NCBI GenBank assembly: GCA_018646825.1
Contig: JABGUA010000129.1
Location: 1-6,055 of the forward strand
Length of the DNA stretch: 6,055 nt
Reading direction: 5' to 3'
Origin: Piscirickettsiaceae bacterium
GTDB taxonomy: Bacteria > Pseudomonadota > Gammaproteobacteria > Nitrosococcales > Methylophagaceae
Below are positions 1-6,055 of the stretch, in pieces. The position numbers and the translations under genes were made by a program. Under the pieces are notes generated by a model. It had not been told where the DNA came from. It saw nothing but the letters and a program-made list of their open reading frames with translations, and did not search any database. The stretch's first letter is position 1, and each line of letters begins with the position of its first letter.

Positions 1-204
1 CAAAATGGCCACCTCCATATGGCGACAGATTGGCAACACTATGCAGAACAAATGTTAGCTGACGTTTCGGAAAACACAGACTTCCAAAACTGTGCGGAAA
101 ATGACTATATTCCACGTCCTGATTATCGACCTTTAACTAAATTTGAAGAACGGGGTCACAAATTAGGACACGGAGTTTGGGATTTATTGTATAAACGTCA
201 ATAA
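1..204 (+). CDS. trmB: tRNA (guanine-N7-)-methyltransferase, C-terminal part (5' truncated by window edge)
   Basis: TrmB uses S-adenosylmethionine to methylate guanine 46 in the variable loop of many tRNAs. Only the last 67 residues are in the window. The frame is open to base 1, so the ATG at base 19 is internal and not the true start. The fragment carries the TrmB C-terminal hallmarks: MATDWxxYAEQML at fragment residues 7-19, then YIPRP (36-40), then RPLTKFEERG (43-52), which contains the T-x-x-E substrate and SAM-pocket motif, and finally LGHGVWDL (55-62). The protein ends a few residues after that motif, as in E. coli TrmB (about 240 residues), so the 3' end is intact. The catalytic N-terminal Rossmann portion lies outside. 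No clear terminator hairpin follows the TAA, so readthrough into the next gene is possible. Confidence 0.93.
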   Translation, partial: QNGHLHMATDWQHYAEQMLADVSENTDFQNCAENDYIPRPDYRPLTKFEERGHKLGHGVWDLLYKRQ

Positions 205-218
205 ATTAGCGATAAGAC

Positions 219-247
219 TTGCACCTATTTATTAAGTAAGTTATTTT
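219..247 (+). promoter_or_regulatory. Weak candidate sigma-70-type promoter for the fadL unit
   Basis: The 73-base gap between trmB and fadL is strongly AT-rich. TTGCAC at 219-224 and TATTTT at 242-247 are 17 bases apart and could serve as -35 and -10 boxes, but they match the consensus at only about 3 and 4 of 6 positions. AT-rich sequence makes such chance matches common, and transcription from trmB is an alternative. I see no FadR-like palindrome (TGGTCNGACCA type) and no PsrA-like GAAAC/GTTTC pair in the gap. Confidence 0.25.
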
Positions 248-266
248 TGTTAAAAAATAAAAATTT

Positions 267-270
267 AGGG
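267..270 (+). promoter_or_regulatory. Ribosome binding site of fadL
   Basis: AGGG at 267-270 lies 7 bases before the ATG at 278, a normal Shine-Dalgarno spacing. A second in-frame ATG sits at 287, but it would be 16 bases from this site, so the spacing favours 278 as the start. The site can pair partly with upstream bases 221-227 (see findings). Confidence 0.65.
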
Positions 271-277
271 TGCTTAA

Positions 278-1615
278 ATGAATTATATGAAAACCAAACT
301 TGCAGTCATACTCGCCAGCTCAACATTCTGCTCTTTAGGCTTTGCTTCTGGCTTTGCCATTCAAGAACAAAGTGTCACAGGCCTTGGTAGAGCATTTGCT
401 GGTAGTGCAGCAGTCGCAGATGATGCCAGTACTATTTTCTTCAACCCAGCAGGGTTAACGAATCTCTCAGCATCTGAACTGGCTGTTGGCTTACATTATA
501 TTTCGCCCCAAACTGACTTTACCGATGGCGGTTCAACAATTCCGACCGTTTTCGGTGGTACAGCACAACCCGGTGGTGATGGCGGTGATGCTGGTGAAGA
601 TGCTTTAGTCCCTAATATGTTTTACGCTCATCGACTCAATGATCGCATGGTTGCAGGTATCGGCGTTACAGCCCCTTTTGGTTTAGCAACTGATTACAGT
701 GATCAATGGCAAGGTCGTTACCACGCTATTCGTTCAGAAGTACTAACAATCAATATTAATCCCAGTTTTGCCTTTAAAGCCAATGAGAAATTATCACTCG
801 GCTTTGGCGTCAGTCTGCAATATATTGACTTGGAACTCACTCAAGCCGTAGATTTTGGCTCGATCTGTACTGCAAATGGCGGCCTAGGTGGTTGTACCCA
901 AGCACCAGCTAACAATGACGGCAAAGCGAAACTCACGGCTGATGATTGGGGCTGGGGCTATAATTTAGGACTGACCTACCAAGCAACTGAAGCAACGCGT
1001 TTGGGCTTGGCCTATCGTTCAAAAATCTCTCATACCTTAGAGGGTGATGGCAAATTTAGAGTCCCTGATAATGCCCAAGCGCTAGCCGTCGCAGGTGGCT
1101 TTGTTGACGGTAATATCTCTGGTGATGTTGATTTACCAGAGTCAGCTTCTCTTGCCATTCACCATCAACTCAATAACAAAACAACGGTCATGGCAGATGT
1201 CTCTTGGACACGTTGGAGCCGTTTCCAGGAATTAGCTATCAAATCAAATGATGTCGCTAATCTAAACAGCACCAAACAAGAACAATGGGATAACACCATG
1301 CGTTATGGCATCGGTCTGGATTACCAGTATGATCATAAGTTAACGTTACGTGGTGGTATTGCCTATGATGAAACCCCAACTTCTGACACTTTTAGAACAG
1401 CACGTATTGCTGATCAAGATAGAACGTGGATTGCCATTGGCGGCAGTTATAAAGTGTCGGATAGACTCATCGTTGATGCTGGATATACCCATATTTTCAT
1501 CGATGACCCCAAAATAGACGAAACTTTAGACACACCTTTAAATCATCGCCTAGTTGGGGAATATGAAGGCAGTGTTGATATCCTAAGTGTTCAAGCTCGC
1601 TGGTTATTTATTTAA
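278..1615 (+). CDS. fadL: Outer-membrane long-chain fatty acid transport protein, FadL/TodX family
   Basis: FadL-family proteins are 14-stranded outer-membrane beta-barrels that pass hydrophobic molecules, usually long-chain fatty acids and in some members aromatic hydrocarbons. At 445 residues it matches the E. coli precursor (about 446). The first 23 residues form a Sec signal peptide: a Lys-containing start, a hydrophobic core, and probable cleavage after A23 in GFA|SGF. The mature N-terminus has the family hatch signature: SGFAIQEQS (24-32), GLGRAFAG (35-42), ADDASTIFFNPAGL (47-60, with the characteristic NPA). Later family motifs are WQGRYHA (144-150) and DETPTSDTFRTARIADQDRTW (364-384 region). 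Alternating strand patterns run to the C-terminus. Loops worth noting are a Gly/Asp-rich stretch at about 92-108 and two cysteines, C197 and C206, in what should be extracellular loop 3. The last residue is Ile after RWLF, not the usual terminal aromatic. It is followed after 15 bases by an acyl-CoA synthetase gene, which favours fatty acids as substrate. A hydrocarbon transporter cannot be excluded. Confidence 0.93.
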   Translation: MNYMKTKLAVILASSTFCSLGFASGFAIQEQSVTGLGRAFAGSAAVADDASTIFFNPAGLTNLSASELAVGLHYISPQTDFTDGGSTIPTVFGGTAQPGGDGGDAGEDALVPNMFYAHRLNDRMVAGIGVTAPFGLATDYSDQWQGRYHAIRSEVLTININPSFAFKANEKLSLGFGVSLQYIDLELTQAVDFGSICTANGGLGGCTQAPANNDGKAKLTADDWGWGYNLGLTYQATEATRLGLAYRSKISHTLEGDGKFRVPDNAQALAVAGGFVDGNISGDVDLPESASLAIHHQLNNKTTVMADVSWTRWSRFQELAIKSNDVANLNSTKQEQWDNTMRYGIGLDYQYDHKLTLRGGIAYDETPTSDTFRTARIADQDRTWIAIGGSYKVSDRLIVDAGYTHIFIDDPKIDETLDTPLNHRLVGEYEGSVDILSVQARWLFI

Positions 1616-1630
1616 TCAACGGCATTAGTC

Positions 1631-3424
1631 ATGGCTAAGATAGATGTTATTTCAGCTGAACAAGCCGGTACATTATTCGGCTTGTTTATAGAGCGCCTAA
1701 AACGAACCCCACAACAAACTGCTTATCAAAGTTACAATTCCGAAACAAAGCAATGGTTTAATACCACTTGGGATGACATTGCTACACAAGTAGCTCGTTG
1801 GCAAGCAGCCTTAAAATCCGAACAGCTGCAGCCTGGTGATCGTGTCGCCATTAATTTACGTAACTGTGTTGAATGGGTCATATTTGACCAAGCAGCATTA
1901 GGCCTTGGTTTAACGCTCGTTCCACTCTACCCAGATGACAGGCCCGATAATGTCGCTTATATTCTGCGTGATGCAAATGTAAAAGTACTCCTTTTGCAAA
2001 ATAGCAAACAATGGCAACGGCTTGAGCCTACCATTACAACCGAACACGAATTAAAGCGTGTCTTGATACTCAATAAGGAATCGACACCACTTGGTGCTCC
2101 TGCACGCTATATAAACGACTGGTTGACAACAGATGATGCAGAACTCCTAAACACACCAGGGCAGGCCCATGATCTCGCTTCCATTATTTATACTTCTGGA
2201 ACAACTGGGCGTCCTAAAGGCGTTATGCTAAGCCATCAAAATATGCTTTCTGTCGCTTATGGTGGACTAAAATGTATTGATATCCTGCCTAGCGATATAT
2301 TCCTGTCCTTTTTGCCACTCTCACATACTTTAGAGCGTACCGCAGGTTATTATTTGCCAATGATGGCTGGTGCAGTAGTAGCTTATGCTCGAGGCATTCC
2401 ACAATTAGCTGAAGATATGCTACAGGTGAAACCAACTGCACTTATTGCCGTCCCCCGTATCTTCGAACGTATTTACACCCGGGTTCACAGCCAACTTAAA
2501 GACAAATCACCCCTTGCACAACGCCTATTTCACCAAGCCGTCGCTACCGGTTTACAACGCTTTGGGTACCAGCAAAAACGGCAAAGTTGGCATCCTAAAC
2601 TGTTACTCTGGCCTATTTTCAACAAACTAGTAGCTTCAAAAATAAAACAACGCTTAGGTGGGAATATGCGAATTATTCTCAGCGGTGGTGCCGCCCTCCC
2701 ACAAACTGTGGCCGAGTTATTTATCGGCTTAGATTTTTGCCTACTCCAAGGTTACGGTTTAACTGAAACAAGCCCTGTTATCAGTGTCAATACACCTGAA
2801 AACAACTTCCCAAGCAGTGTCGGTACTGTCATTCCTGGCGTGTTGGTCAAAGTCGGTGACAATGATGAATTACTCGCCCGTGGAACAGGCGTCATGCTCG
2901 GTTATTGGAATAATGAAGAAGCCACTTCGCAAACAATTGACAACGACGGTTGGCTGCATACCGGAGATCAAGCTCGCATCAGTGACACAGGGCATATTTA
3001 CATCACTGGGCGCATTAAAGATATCCTTATAATGAGTAATGGAGAAAAAGTGCCGCCTGGCGATGTTGAAGCCGCTATCTTGATGAACCCACTTTTTGAA
3101 CAAGTCCTTGTTTTGGGTGAGGGGCAGTCATTTCTCGCCGCACTGATTGTACTCAACGCCGATAGTTGGCCTGACTTAGCACAGACGCTCGGCCTTGATA
3201 AAGACAATCCCAGCAGCTTGACTGATAAGCTTTTACACAGTTATATCGCAAAGCAATTAAGGCAAGCTTTATCCACTTTCCCCGCCTATGCCAAAATAAG
3301 ACAGATCGCTGTCTACTTAGAACCTTGGACGGTAGAAAATGATCTAATGACGCCAACAATGAAAATAAAACGGCCTAAAGTCATCGCGCATCATCAAACA
3401 GACATTGACCGTATATATCAATAA
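1631..3424 (+). CDS. Long-chain fatty-acid--CoA ligase, AMP-forming (Faa1/COG1022 type)
   Basis: This enzyme adenylates a fatty acid with ATP and transfers the acyl group to CoA. It belongs to the ANL superfamily, and the layout resembles the Faa1/COG1022 long-chain group more than E. coli FadD, so I give no symbol. Its 597 residues are normal for that group. Visible motifs in order are: the P-loop YTSGTTGRPKG (187-197); LPLSHTLER (228-236); the SGGAALP region (351-357); the adenine-binding QGYGLTETSP (373-382); GWLHTGD with ribose-binding D446; and the hinge GRIKDIL (460-466, R461 and D464). NGEKVPPGDVE (470-480) starts the C-terminal lid, and TPTMKIKR (574-581) holds the likely catalytic lysine K578. 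No signal peptide or membrane span is evident, so it is probably cytosolic or peripherally membrane-bound. It starts 15 bases after the fadL stop with only a weak Shine-Dalgarno sequence, suggesting coupled translation from one mRNA. The pair would support vectorial acylation: import by FadL, then trapping as acyl-CoA. Exact chain-length preference cannot be read from the sequence. Confidence 0.92.
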   Translation: MAKIDVISAEQAGTLFGLFIERLKRTPQQTAYQSYNSETKQWFNTTWDDIATQVARWQAALKSEQLQPGDRVAINLRNCVEWVIFDQAALGLGLTLVPLYPDDRPDNVAYILRDANVKVLLLQNSKQWQRLEPTITTEHELKRVLILNKESTPLGAPARYINDWLTTDDAELLNTPGQAHDLASIIYTSGTTGRPKGVMLSHQNMLSVAYGGLKCIDILPSDIFLSFLPLSHTLERTAGYYLPMMAGAVVAYARGIPQLAEDMLQVKPTALIAVPRIFERIYTRVHSQLKDKSPLAQRLFHQAVATGLQRFGYQQKRQSWHPKLLLWPIFNKLVASKIKQRLGGNMRIILSGGAALPQTVAELFIGLDFCLLQGYGLTETSPVISVNTPENNFPSSVGTVIPGVLVKVGDNDELLARGTGVMLGYWNNEEATSQTIDNDGWLHTGDQARISDTGHIYITGRIKDILIMSNGEKVPPGDVEAAILMNPLFEQVLVLGEGQSFLAALIVLNADSWPDLAQTLGLDKDNPSSLTDKLLHSYIAKQLRQALSTFPAYAKIRQIAVYLEPWTVENDLMTPTMKIKRPKVIAHHQTDIDRIYQ

Positions 3425-3433
3425 CGGATAAAA

Positions 3434-4717
3434 CTAATTCTCAGTAGAATTCACAAGCAATAACATCACAGTTTCAACGGTGTGGAATGAACCAAAAACC
3501 AATATCCTATCTCCTGGCTTAGCTTCCGCCAGTGCAGCATTATAAGCCTCTACAACCGTATTCTTAGCATGAATAGTGCTGTTATTGACTGACTGTGCAA
3601 TCTGCATTGACAAATCTGACCCACTTAGACCTCGGTTACCACTTAAACCACCGACATACCATAGTGCTATTTGGCTATTTAATATCTTTGAAACTGCACG
3701 TACATTTTTATCTTTTAGCATCCCCAATACGGCAATCGTTCGGCCTTCACAATATGTCGAGGCCAATAAATGTGCGAGATTTTCAGCCCCCTGCTCATTA
3801 TGTGTGACATCAAAATAATGATTAATTTCTCCAGCCACTTCTTGAAAACGGCCTGCTAACTTAACCTCTGTTAAACCTTGCTCAATATCCGTTCGATCAA
3901 TAGTGAAACCTTGTACACCCAATAAACTCACGACCTCTAGCACCGCAGCTGCATTTTGAATCTGATAATCCCCCGCTAAAGCTGGAAAAACAAGTGAGTC
4001 CAAGCGCTGTTGTTCATTAAACCAATACCAACTAGAGTCTTTCATTTGATAATGATAATGCTGACCCGAGATAAATAACGGCGCTTCAAGCTGTTTCGCA
4101 TGAGCCAACAAAGAGGCTGCCGGTGTAACTTCTGAACAGACCACGGGTTTATTACGACGAATAATACCCGCTTTCTCAAAGGCAATCGTGTCCCTGTCCA
4201 GGCCTAACCATTGCGTATGGTCAAGACTAATGGGGGTAATTAAAGCAATATCTGCATCAAACAAGTTCACAGCATCTAAACGACCACCCATGCCCACTTC
4301 TAATATTGCAATATCGATTTTCTGGTCACAAAATAAGATGACAGCGGCTAAAGTAGCAAATTCAAAATAGGTTAGAGACAAGTCCCCTTGAGCCTGATCA
4401 ATTTGCTCAAAAGCACGACAAATAGCATCATCGGAACAGGCCTGGCCATTAACCATAATCCGCTCGTTATAATGAAGTAAATGTGGTGAGGTATAGGTTC
4501 CGGTCTTATAGTCTGCTGCTCGTAAAATTGAATCGAGCATCGCAACAGATGACCCTTTCCCATTTGTGCCAGCAACAGTAACGACTTTAAACGGTAAAGC
4601 TGTAACTAAGTTTAAACGTTGCCAAACTTGACCTATTCGATCAAGCCCTGGGTCAACTTCAGTAAAATGAAGATTCTCTTGCCAAGCCAGCCATTCTGGC
4701 AAGGTGTCAAATCGCAT
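3434..4717 (-). CDS. folC: Bifunctional dihydrofolate synthase / folylpolyglutamate synthase
   Basis: FolC adds glutamate to dihydropteroate to make dihydrofolate, then extends tetrahydrofolate with further glutamates, using ATP through an acyl-phosphate intermediate. At 427 residues it is full length (E. coli about 422) and resembles that protein throughout. Motifs in order are: the N-terminal VDPGLDRI (21-28, matching IDLGLERV in E. coli); P-loop VAGTNGKGSS (48-57); TSPHL (76-80); LTYFEFATL (115-123), the segment typical of enzymes that also bind dihydropteroate; LEVGMGGRLDAVN (139-151); LDHTQWLG (165-172); and EKAGI (181-185), whose K182 aligns with the carbamylated lysine. The C-terminal domain has LAGRFQ (287-292), DVTHN (303-307), GMLKDK (332-337) and GSFHTVE (409-415). 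Oddities are DVTHNEQ where DVAHNP is common, and Pro23 where E. coli has Leu. The ATG is 12 bases after the accD stop with a weak Shine-Dalgarno sequence, implying translational coupling in a trpA-accD-folC operon. The gene ends 9 bases from the converging synthetase gene. Confidence 0.95.
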   Translation of the reverse strand: MRFDTLPEWLAWQENLHFTEVDPGLDRIGQVWQRLNLVTALPFKVVTVAGTNGKGSSVAMLDSILRAADYKTGTYTSPHLLHYNERIMVNGQACSDDAICRAFEQIDQAQGDLSLTYFEFATLAAVILFCDQKIDIAILEVGMGGRLDAVNLFDADIALITPISLDHTQWLGLDRDTIAFEKAGIIRRNKPVVCSEVTPAASLLAHAKQLEAPLFISGQHYHYQMKDSSWYWFNEQQRLDSLVFPALAGDYQIQNAAAVLEVVSLLGVQGFTIDRTDIEQGLTEVKLAGRFQEVAGEINHYFDVTHNEQGAENLAHLLASTYCEGRTIAVLGMLKDKNVRAVSKILNSQIALWYVGGLSGNRGLSGSDLSMQIAQSVNNSTIHAKNTVVEAYNAALAEAKPGDRILVFGSFHTVETVMLLLVNSTEN

Positions 4718-4729
4718 TATTTGCCGTAT

Positions 4730-5590
4730 TTAAGCTGCGTCGCGCTTTTGCAGCACTGACAACATTTTTGATAAACGATCACGCATATCACGGCGATCTA
4801 CAATCATATCAACAGCCCCATGTTCAAGTAAAAACTCGCTACGCTGAAAACCTTCAGGTAATGTTTCGCGCACTGTCTGTTCAATAACACGTGGGCCAGC
4901 AAAACCAATCAATGCTTTAGGCTCTGCGACATTGATATCGCCTAACATCGCTAAACTAGCCGATACACCACCCATAGTAGGATCAGTCAATACTGAAACA
5001 AAAGGAATGCCTTCATTACTTAACCGGGCCAAAATCGCACTGGTTTTTGCCATTTGCATTAAAGAATACAAACCTTCTTGCATCCTCGCTCCGCCACTTG
5101 CTGCAAAACAGACCAATGGAATGCCTCGTTCTAATGAGACTTTAGCAGCACGCACAAATTTTTCGCCAACCACCGAACCCATTGAACCTGCCATGAAACT
5201 AAAGTCAAAAGCCACTGCAACCAATGGCAAACCATTAACTGTTCCACTCATGACCATTAAAGCATCATTCTCACCCGTCGCTTTCTGCGCTTGTGTTAAA
5301 CGATCTTTATACTTTTTGCTATCTTTAAACTTCAAGGTATCAACAGGCTGTACATCCTTAGCGATTTCTTGTCTTTCTTCATTTTGATCTAAGAAACTTT
5401 CAAGACGAACTCGTGCCGTAATACGCTGATGATGGTCGCATTTAGGGCAAACATGTAAATTGCGCTCGAACTCTGCGCGGTATAACACACTGTCGCAAGC
5501 TGGACACTTGCACCAAACCCCTTCTGGAACTGAGCGACTACGTACTGTCGTCCGGATTTTTGATGGTAATATTTTCTCAAACCAGCTCAT
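4730..5590 (-). CDS. accD: Acetyl-CoA carboxylase carboxyltransferase subunit beta
   Basis: AccD pairs with AccA (not in this window) as an alpha2-beta2 carboxyltransferase that moves carboxyl from carboxybiotin on AccB to acetyl-CoA, making malonyl-CoA, the first committed step of fatty-acid synthesis. The 286 residues are slightly shorter than the E. coli protein (304), the difference being mainly in the variable C-terminal tail. It opens with MSWFEKI and VPEGVW (21-26), then a zinc ribbon C29-x2-C32-x15-C48-x2-C51 with YRAEFERNLHVCPKCDHH around it. The crotonase-like core follows: FDFSFMAGSMGSVVGEKF (128-145), SGGARMQEG (165-173, oxyanion-hole region), DPTMGGVSAS (203-212), and IGFAGPRVIEQTV (228-240). 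An additional cysteine, C27, sits beside the zinc ligands where E. coli has Thr. A134 replaces the Gly I would expect in FMGGSMGS. The ATG is preceded by AGGG (5598-5601) at 7 bases. It lies 30 bases after trpA and 12 before folC. Confidence 0.96.
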   Translation of the reverse strand: MSWFEKILPSKIRTTVRSRSVPEGVWCKCPACDSVLYRAEFERNLHVCPKCDHHQRITARVRLESFLDQNEERQEIAKDVQPVDTLKFKDSKKYKDRLTQAQKATGENDALMVMSGTVNGLPLVAVAFDFSFMAGSMGSVVGEKFVRAAKVSLERGIPLVCFAASGGARMQEGLYSLMQMAKTSAILARLSNEGIPFVSVLTDPTMGGVSASLAMLGDINVAEPKALIGFAGPRVIEQTVRETLPEGFQRSEFLLEHGAVDMIVDRRDMRDRLSKMLSVLQKRDAA

Positions 5591-5620
5591 ATTGTGACCC
5601 TAATAAAATGTGTTATCTGT

Positions 5621-6055
5621 CTATTTTGCCATATCACGCGCATTAATGGCATGACGCATTTCAGCAAGCAATCCTGCCAACGCACCTGGCAATGATTCGG
5701 GATTATCTTGATGCTCTGCAATACAGTTAACTAATGTACTACCTACAACAACTGCATCAGCCACATCAGAAACCGCTGCTGCAGACTGACCATCACGGAT
5801 CCCAAAACCAACACCCAGCGGTAAGTCGGTATATTTTCTTAATAAGGCCAACTTTTCACCCAACTGCGACATATCAATCATGGTTGACCCTGTCACCCCT
5901 TTCAAAGAGATGTAGTAAACAAACCCTTTTGCATGTTTGGCTATTTTAGCAATTCTTGCTTCTGTCGTTGTAGGTGCCACTAAGAAAATAGTGTCAATAC
6001 CATGTGCATCCATTGTCGGCATAAAAGTATCCGATTCTTCTGGAGGCATATCGAC
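5621..6055 (-). CDS. trpA: Tryptophan synthase alpha chain, C-terminal part (5' truncated by window edge)
   Basis: TrpA cleaves indole-3-glycerol phosphate to indole and glyceraldehyde 3-phosphate and passes indole through a tunnel to TrpB in the alpha2-beta2 complex. The window holds the last 144 residues. The frame stays open past the in-frame ATG at 6049 to the edge (preceding codons Val-Asp), so that ATG is internal. Family features are VDMPPEES (fragment 1-8, matching VADVPVEES in E. coli), IFLVAPTT (strand 6 region), GFVYYISLKGVTGS (the KGVTG phosphate-site loop), LGVGFGIRDG (phosphate-binding glycine loop) and AVVVGSTLV (the GS that closes the phosphate site). The catalytic Glu and Asp near the N-terminus lie outside the window. 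It is the upstream member of trpA-accD-folC; a trpB gene would be expected just beyond the right edge, but this is inference. Confidence 0.95.
   Translation of the reverse strand, partial: VDMPPEESDTFMPTMDAHGIDTIFLVAPTTTEARIAKIAKHAKGFVYYISLKGVTGSTMIDMSQLGEKLALLRKYTDLPLGVGFGIRDGQSAAAVSDVADAVVVGSTLVNCIAEHQDNPESLPGALAGLLAEMRHAINARDMAK

Noticed and set aside
19..204. A 61-residue independent small protein starting at base 19
   Set aside because: The frame is open to the window edge and the residues are the conserved C-terminus of TrmB, so it is a truncated gene and not a small one.
2445..3359. Several 60-82 codon open frames on both strands inside the synthetase gene
   Set aside because: They overlap the motif-bearing part of the synthetase in other frames and have no family features or credible ribosome sites.
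3436..3451. Inverted repeat AATTCT-CAGT-AGAATT as a bidirectional terminator
   Set aside because: The stem is six pairs with only one G-C pair, no T-run follows on either strand, and it overlaps the end of folC.
3514..3532. CTGGC/GCCAG inverted repeat as a terminator of the synthetase unit
   Set aside because: It is a five-pair stem with a nine-base loop inside conserved folC codons and has no T-tract.
3576..4575. Short open frames on both strands within folC
   Set aside because: All lie inside the well-conserved FolC coding sequence in other frames and look like chance open frames.
4932..5387. A 151-codon open frame on the + strand opposite accD
   Set aside because: It is exactly antisense to the conserved AccD core, its translation shows no recognisable domain, and accD explains the sequence fully.
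5591..5620. Separate accD promoter in the trpA-accD gap
   Set aside because: The 30-base gap has a ribosome site but no pair of -35/-10 boxes I could defend; an internal promoter in trpA cannot be excluded.
5389..5949. Short alternative-frame open frames within accD and trpA
   Set aside because: They are shadows of conserved genes with low-complexity or unrecognisable translations.

Overview
The window reads as ordinary chromosomal housekeeping and lipid-metabolism DNA from a Gram-negative proteobacterium, most likely a gammaproteobacterium. The evidence is an outer-membrane FadL porin, the trpA-accD-folC gene order, and close resemblance of FolC, AccD and TrmB to enterobacterial family members as I remember them. 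Base composition looks moderately AT-rich by eye. A Thiotrichales-like marine group (for example Methylophaga or Cycloclasticus relatives) is possible, but that is a guess from composition and gene style.

Layout. On the + strand, the left edge holds the 3' end of trmB (tRNA m7G46 methyltransferase). A 73-base AT-rich gap follows, then a two-gene unit: fadL (outer-membrane long-chain fatty-acid channel), and 15 bases later a Faa1/COG1022-type long-chain acyl-CoA synthetase. On the - strand, entering from the right edge, are trpA (3' part only), accD and folC, spaced 30 and 12 bases apart and almost certainly co-transcribed. The two units converge and their stop codons are only 9 bases apart (3425-3433).

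How the genes work together. FadL and the synthetase form a plausible uptake-and-activation pair: FadL admits exogenous fatty acids through the outer membrane and the synthetase traps them as acyl-CoA. AccD, the carboxyltransferase beta subunit, makes malonyl-CoA for fatty-acid synthesis. FolC makes and polyglutamylates folates. TrpA performs the penultimate step of tryptophan synthesis. The trpA-accD-folC string is a known conserved linkage rather than one pathway.

I see no tRNA or rRNA genes, CRISPR array, insertion sequence, toxin-antitoxin pair, phage gene or defence system. The coding regions fill nearly the whole window and all five genes that can be judged have intact signature motifs. 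I found no support for a previously undescribed system. The findings below are modest: a synteny break after folC, the very tight convergent junction, loop features of FadL, and a few residue substitutions.
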